From: Oscillospiraceae bacterium
Lineage (GTDB): Bacteria; Bacillota; Clostridia; Oscillospirales; Oscillospiraceae
Length of the DNA stretch: 8,984 nucleotides
Reading direction: 5' to 3'
Assembly (NCBI GenBank): GCA_028691385.1
Contig: JAQUZL010000084.1
Coordinates: 1-8,984 of the forward strand
Shown: piece after piece, positions 5,856-8,984 of the stretch
Layout of the letters: each line of letters begins with the position of its first letter
Position numbering within the stretch: position 1 is the stretch's first letter
Made by a program: the position numbers and the translations under genes
Notes under the pieces: model-generated
Seen by the model: the letters and a program-made list of their open reading frames with translations, nothing else
What the model was told of the DNA's origin: nothing
Databases searched by the model: none

Positions 5856-6983
5856 ATGTCCGAATCTTTGATCCGTTTGACGGAACTATCCATGCTCTTT
5901 GACGGGGAAACCGTCTTGGACGGATTAAACCTGACCATCAATGACAGTGAATTTCTCACGCTGCTCGGCCCCAGCGGCTGTGGCAAGACCACAACGCTGC
6001 GCATCATTGGAGGCTTTTTGTCTCCCACGTCGGGCGACGTGTTTTTTAATGGCCGGCGCATCAACGACGTGCCGCCCTACAAGCGGCAGATTAACACCGT
6101 GTTTCAAAAATATGCGCTGTTTCCCCATCTGGACGTCTATGAAAACGTCGCCTTCGGCCTTCGCGTGGCGAAGCTGCCAAAAGAGGAAATTGACAAGCGC
6201 GTAACCGAAATGCTGGGCATTGTTAGCCTGAGCGGCTTTGAACACCGTGCGGTGACCTCACTTTCCGGTGGACAGCAGCAGCGTGTGGCCATCGCCCGGG
6301 CGCTGGTCAACCATCCGAAGGTGCTGCTGCTCGACGAGCCGCTGGGCGCGCTGGATCTGCGTCTGCGCAAGGATATGCAAAATGAGCTGAAACGTATCCA
6401 GCAGGCCATGGGTATCACCTTTATCTATGTGACCCACGATCAGGAGGAAGCGCTCACCATGTCCGACCACATCGTTGTCATGGACAAGGGGCACATTCAG
6501 CAGATCGGCACGCCGGAGGATATCTATAACGAACCGGAAAACGCCTTTGTGGCCGACTTTATCGGAGAAAGCAACATCCTTGACGGCGTCATGCTTGCAG
6601 ACTACAAGGTGCGGATTTTCGGCCACAGCTACGTTTGTCTGGACAGCGGCTTTGCCAAAAACGAGCCGGTGGATGTGGTCATCCGTCCGGAGGATATTGA
6701 CATTGTCCCGGCGGAAGCCGGCGTTCTCACCGGCACCGTCACCAGCGTCACCTTCAAGGGCGTGCATTATGACATCATTGTCGATTTTGGCGGCTTCAAG
6801 TGGCTCATTCAGACCACCGATTTTCAGCCGGTCGGCGCAAAAATTGGCATTATGCTGGAGCCAGATGCCATTCATGTGATGAAAAAGAGCGTATACTCCG
6901 ACAGCTTTGGCGACTACAGCTCCTATTCCGATGAATACGATGAGCTGGAAGACGACCCGGAGGGGCTGTGCGATGAGGAATAA
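5856..6983 (+). CDS. potA: spermidine/putrescine ABC transporter ATP-binding protein
   Basis: ATPase that powers polyamine import on the inner face of the membrane. The 375 residues contain an ordered ABC domain: Walker A GPSGCGKT (38-45), Q-loop Gln84 (FQKYALFP), signature LSGGQQQR (136-143), Walker B VLLLDEP (156-162, catalytic Glu161) and switch His194 (VTHDQEEA). A TOBE-type C-terminal domain covers about 240-345 (VIRPEDIDIV, TVTSVTFKG). The last 27 residues (349-375) are strongly acidic, with 13 Asp/Glu, and look like an unstructured extension of the usual PotA. ATG at 5856 follows GGGGGAGG. It is the first gene of potABCD; its end overlaps potB by 11 nt. The polyamine assignment rests on the pot gene order and the PotD sequence; related putative Fe3+ or sulfate importers are less likely. 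Confidence 0.93.
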   Translation: MSESLIRLTELSMLFDGETVLDGLNLTINDSEFLTLLGPSGCGKTTTLRIIGGFLSPTSGDVFFNGRRINDVPPYKRQINTVFQKYALFPHLDVYENVAFGLRVAKLPKEEIDKRVTEMLGIVSLSGFEHRAVTSLSGGQQQRVAIARALVNHPKVLLLDEPLGALDLRLRKDMQNELKRIQQAMGITFIYVTHDQEEALTMSDHIVVMDKGHIQQIGTPEDIYNEPENAFVADFIGESNILDGVMLADYKVRIFGHSYVCLDSGFAKNEPVDVVIRPEDIDIVPAEAGVLTGTVTSVTFKGVHYDIIVDFGGFKWLIQTTDFQPVGAKIGIMLEPDAIHVMKKSVYSDSFGDYSSYSDEYDELEDDPEGLCDEE

Positions 6984-7788
6984 ACTGCTTTCCGCGCCGT
7001 ATCTGGTCTGGATGGCGATGTTCACCATCGTTCCGCTGTGCGTTGTCGTCTATTTTGCCTTTACCAGCAGCGCAACCGGCGCCTTTACGCTGGATAATAT
7101 TCTGCAAATTGCGACTTACACGCCAATTTTTCTGCGCTCCATCGGCTATGCCATTGCGGCAACGCTGATCTGCCTGCTGCTGGGCTACCCCGTTGCCTAC
7201 GTCATTGCGCAGGCACGCCCCGGCGCCCAGCGCTTTCTTTACATGCTCATCATGCTGCCCATGTGCATGAGCTTTTTGCTGCGAACGCTGGCATGGGTTT
7301 CTCTTTTGCAGGATACCGGCATCATCAACAATCTTCTCGGTCATTTTGGCATCGGGCCGCTTCCGCTCATCCGCAACGCCGGCGCGGTCGTCGCCGGTAT
7401 GGTTTACAACTACCTGCCCTACATGATCATGCCGCTGTACACCGTCATCATGAAGATTGACCACAGCCTCATTGAGGCGGCGGAGGATCTCGGCTGCAAC
7501 GGCCGGCAGGTATTCTCCCGCGTCGTGTTTCCGCTCTCTTTGCCGGGCATCATCTCCGGCATCACCATGGTCTTTGTGCCGGCGGTGTCCACCTTTTACA
7601 TTTCGCAAAAGCTCGGCTCCACCTCCACCACCATGATCGGCGACGTGATTGAAAGCCAGTTCAAGGCCGCCTATAACCCCAATCTGGGCGCAGCCATGAG
7701 CCTTGTGCTGATGGTGCTCATCTTCCTGTCCATTGGCATTATGAACCGCTTTGCCGGCGCTGACGAGGACGAGGTGATCACGGTATGA
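6973..7788 (+). CDS. potB: spermidine/putrescine ABC transporter permease PotB
   Basis: One of the two channel subunits of the polyamine importer. The 271-residue protein has about six hydrophobic segments (roughly 9-31, 56-79, 87-112, 135-160, 188-212, 238-258). The cytoplasmic EAA loop, which docks on PotA, is EAAEDLGCNGRQVFSRVVFP (168-187), ending in LPGI. A longer in-frame reading from 6907 exists, but it lies deep inside potA. ATG at 6973 has GGAGGGG (6959-6965) 7 nt upstream and gives the typical MRNKLLSAPYLVW start. It overlaps potA by 11 nt and potC by 4 nt (ATGA), so the subunits are probably translationally coupled. The C-terminal tail is short and acidic (GADEDEVITV). All elements of a working permease appear present. 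Confidence 0.93.
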   Translation: MRNKLLSAPYLVWMAMFTIVPLCVVVYFAFTSSATGAFTLDNILQIATYTPIFLRSIGYAIAATLICLLLGYPVAYVIAQARPGAQRFLYMLIMLPMCMSFLLRTLAWVSLLQDTGIINNLLGHFGIGPLPLIRNAGAVVAGMVYNYLPYMIMPLYTVIMKIDHSLIEAAEDLGCNGRQVFSRVVFPLSLPGIISGITMVFVPAVSTFYISQKLGSTSTTMIGDVIESQFKAAYNPNLGAAMSLVLMVLIFLSIGIMNRFAGADEDEVITV

Positions 7789-8594
7789 AAAAGCTTGGTC
7801 GTGTTTACACGGTCGTCATCTATCTGTTTTTGTACATTCCGATGATTGTGCTGATTGTCGCCTCGTTCAACACCGGCAAGGATCTCACCACCTTTGACGG
7901 CTTCACCCTGCAGCGCTATGCGGAGCTGTTCCGCGACAGAACGCTGCTGCCCCTGCTGGGCAACTCGGTTTTAATTGCGGTGCTCTCAAGCGTCATCGCA
8001 ACTGTGCTGGGCACTGCCGCCGCCCTCGGCATCCATTCCATGCGCGGCAGAATTCGCTCGGTGGTCATGTCGGTGACCACCGTTCCGCTGATGAATCCGG
8101 AAATTGTCACCGGCGTTTCCCTTGCCCTGCTGTTCGTGTTTGTGGGCGTCGTGCTGAAGGTCAATTCCATTCTCGGCTTTGTCACACTGCTCATTGCCCA
8201 CATCACCTTCAACCTGCCCTATGTCATCTTGTCGGTCATGCCGAAGCTCACGCAGATGGATCCCCACCTGCGCGAGGCGGCGCTCGATCTCGGCTGCACG
8301 CCTGTGCAGGCCTTTTTCAAGGTCGTCATCCATGAAATTCTGCCGGGCATTTTCTCCGGCGCAATTATGGCGTTCACCATGAGTCTGGATGATTTTGTCA
8401 TCAGCTATTTTGTCTATGGGCCGAATTTTGTCACGCTCCCGGTGGAAATCTACAACTATGTAAAAAAGCCCCTGCAGCCCAAAATTTATGCACTGTTCAC
8501 CCTGCTGTTCCTGATGATTCTCAGCGTTATGGTGCTGATGAATCTGATGCAAATGCGTGACGAAAAGCGCCGTAAGCTGCAAAGGCCTGAATAA
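7785..8594 (+). CDS. potC: spermidine/putrescine ABC transporter permease PotC
   Basis: Second membrane channel subunit of the polyamine importer. The 269-residue protein has about six hydrophobic segments (roughly 8-28, 60-82, 92-124, 130-152, 190-212, 235-256). The EAA loop is REAALDLGCTPVQAFFKVVI (163-182) ending in LPGI at 186-189, followed by the PotC-like SLDDFVISYF (200-209). It starts at ATG 7785, sharing ATGA with the potB stop. A GAGGTG (7771-7776) upstream inside potB is a modest ribosome-binding site, so translation probably depends on coupling. The C terminus is strongly basic (MRDEKRRKLQRPE) and lies in the cytoplasm. No terminator separates it from potD, whose start is 27 nt further on. 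Confidence 0.93.
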   Translation: MKKLGRVYTVVIYLFLYIPMIVLIVASFNTGKDLTTFDGFTLQRYAELFRDRTLLPLLGNSVLIAVLSSVIATVLGTAAALGIHSMRGRIRSVVMSVTTVPLMNPEIVTGVSLALLFVFVGVVLKVNSILGFVTLLIAHITFNLPYVILSVMPKLTQMDPHLREAALDLGCTPVQAFFKVVIHEILPGIFSGAIMAFTMSLDDFVISYFVYGPNFVTLPVEIYNYVKKPLQPKIYALFTLLFLMILSVMVLMNLMQMRDEKRRKLQRPE

Positions 8595-8604
8595 ACGAAT
8601 CAAA

Positions 8605-8624
8605 AGGAGTCTGAAAAAGAATTG
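8605..8624 (+). promoter_or_regulatory. potD ribosome-binding site and TTG start
   Basis: AGGAG (8605-8609) lies 12 nt before the TTG at 8622, longer than usual. No in-frame ATG or GTG lies between. An imperfect 11-nt direct repeat (8611-8621 and 8622-8632, 10 of 11 identical) spans the start codon. Confidence 0.65.
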
Positions 8625-8984
8625 AAAAAGAAAATCCTCGCAATGGTTTTGGTGATTGCACTGATGGCAGCTTCCATGACCGCGCTGACCGGCTGCGGCG
8701 CCGGCAGCAATGACACCGTGACCATCAACGTCTATAACTGGGGGCAATATATCGCCGAAGGCGACGACGGCTGCATTGACGTCATCGCCCAGTTCGAAGA
8801 TACCTACCCCAACATCAAGGTCAACTACACAACCTACGACAGCAATGAAACGCTCTATTCCAAGCTGAAAACCGGCGGCGTCAACTACGACGTCATCATT
8901 CCGTCGGACTATATGGTTGGACGCCTTGCCAGCGAGGGTTATCTGGAACCGCTGAACTTTGATCACATTCCGAACTACCAGTAT
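8622..8984 (+). CDS. potD: spermidine/putrescine-binding lipoprotein PotD (partial, 3' end beyond window)
   Basis: Extracellular substrate-binding lipoprotein of the polyamine importer. The 121 residues visible begin with a lipoprotein signal: basic KKK, a hydrophobic core of about 15 residues, and lipobox LTGC with Cys25 as the lipidated residue. The mature part opens with TVTINVYNWGQYI, then YDSNETLYSKLKTGG and YDVIIPSDYMV, which match PotD-family segments. Trp40, Tyr43 and Asp96-Tyr97 lie where PotD proteins contact the polyamine (recalled from the family, not modelled). TTG at 8622 is chosen because starting at the next in-frame ATG (8643) would lose the basic n-region of the signal. It is preceded by potC and an AGGAG. 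About two-thirds of the protein, including the second lobe, is outside the window. Confidence 0.93.
   Translation, partial: MKKKILAMVLVIALMAASMTALTGCGAGSNDTVTINVYNWGQYIAEGDDGCIDVIAQFEDTYPNIKVNYTTYDSNETLYSKLKTGGVNYDVIIPSDYMVGRLASEGYLEPLNFDHIPNYQY

Noticed and set aside
6258..7608. Minus-strand open frames (6258-7028, 6850-7608) opposite potA and potB
   Set aside because: Both mirror intact transporter genes and show biased, motif-free composition.
7986..8966. A 326-codon minus-strand open frame opposite potC and potD
   Set aside because: Antisense to well-supported pot genes, with no recognisable motif or ribosome-binding site.

Overview
The window looks like chromosomal core DNA from a Gram-positive, fairly GC-rich Clostridia member, perhaps Oscillospirales-like. 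This rests on an HprK-type HPr kinase/phosphorylase, strong Shine-Dalgarno sequences, consensus sigma-A-type promoters with 17-nt spacers, and the gene orders der-plsY-gpsA and yceD-rpmF. The taxonomic placement is inferred from protein character and gene order only. There are no tRNA or rRNA genes, CRISPR arrays, insertion sequences or phage genes, and I found no previously undescribed system.

Layout, left to right. (1) Positions 1-327, minus strand: the N-terminal part of hprK, broken by an apparent one-base deletion in a 4-T run. (2) A divergent promoter region at 328-514, then rpmB (L28) on the plus strand. (3) Two hairpins between the convergent rpmB and gpsA; one is a perfect 44-bp palindrome. 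(4) On the minus strand, an overlapping operon der-plsY-gpsA (ribosome-assembly GTPase, then acyltransferase and glycerol-3-phosphate dehydrogenase of phosphatidic acid synthesis) with its own promoter. (5) On the minus strand, yceD-rpmF (DUF177 protein and L32) with a strong promoter and a strong terminator. (6) Diverging from yceD, a plus-strand RluA-family rRNA pseudouridine synthase. (7) On the plus strand, a potABCD polyamine ABC importer operon running off the right edge; the genes overlap or lie close together and potD is cut by the window end.

Functional picture: most genes are housekeeping. They cover translation and ribosome assembly (L28, L32, Der, YceD, the pseudouridine synthase), entry into phospholipid synthesis (PlsY, GpsA), carbon-catabolite control (HprK) and spermidine/putrescine uptake (PotABCD). 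PotD captures substrate outside the membrane, PotB and PotC form the channel, and PotA powers it. The points most worth checking are the hprK frameshift, the perfect palindrome, two hairpins that begin almost exactly at predicted transcription starts (rpmB and potA), and an inverted repeat between the -35 and -10 boxes of the yceD promoter. All promoter and hairpin calls come from reading the sequence, without folding or expression data.
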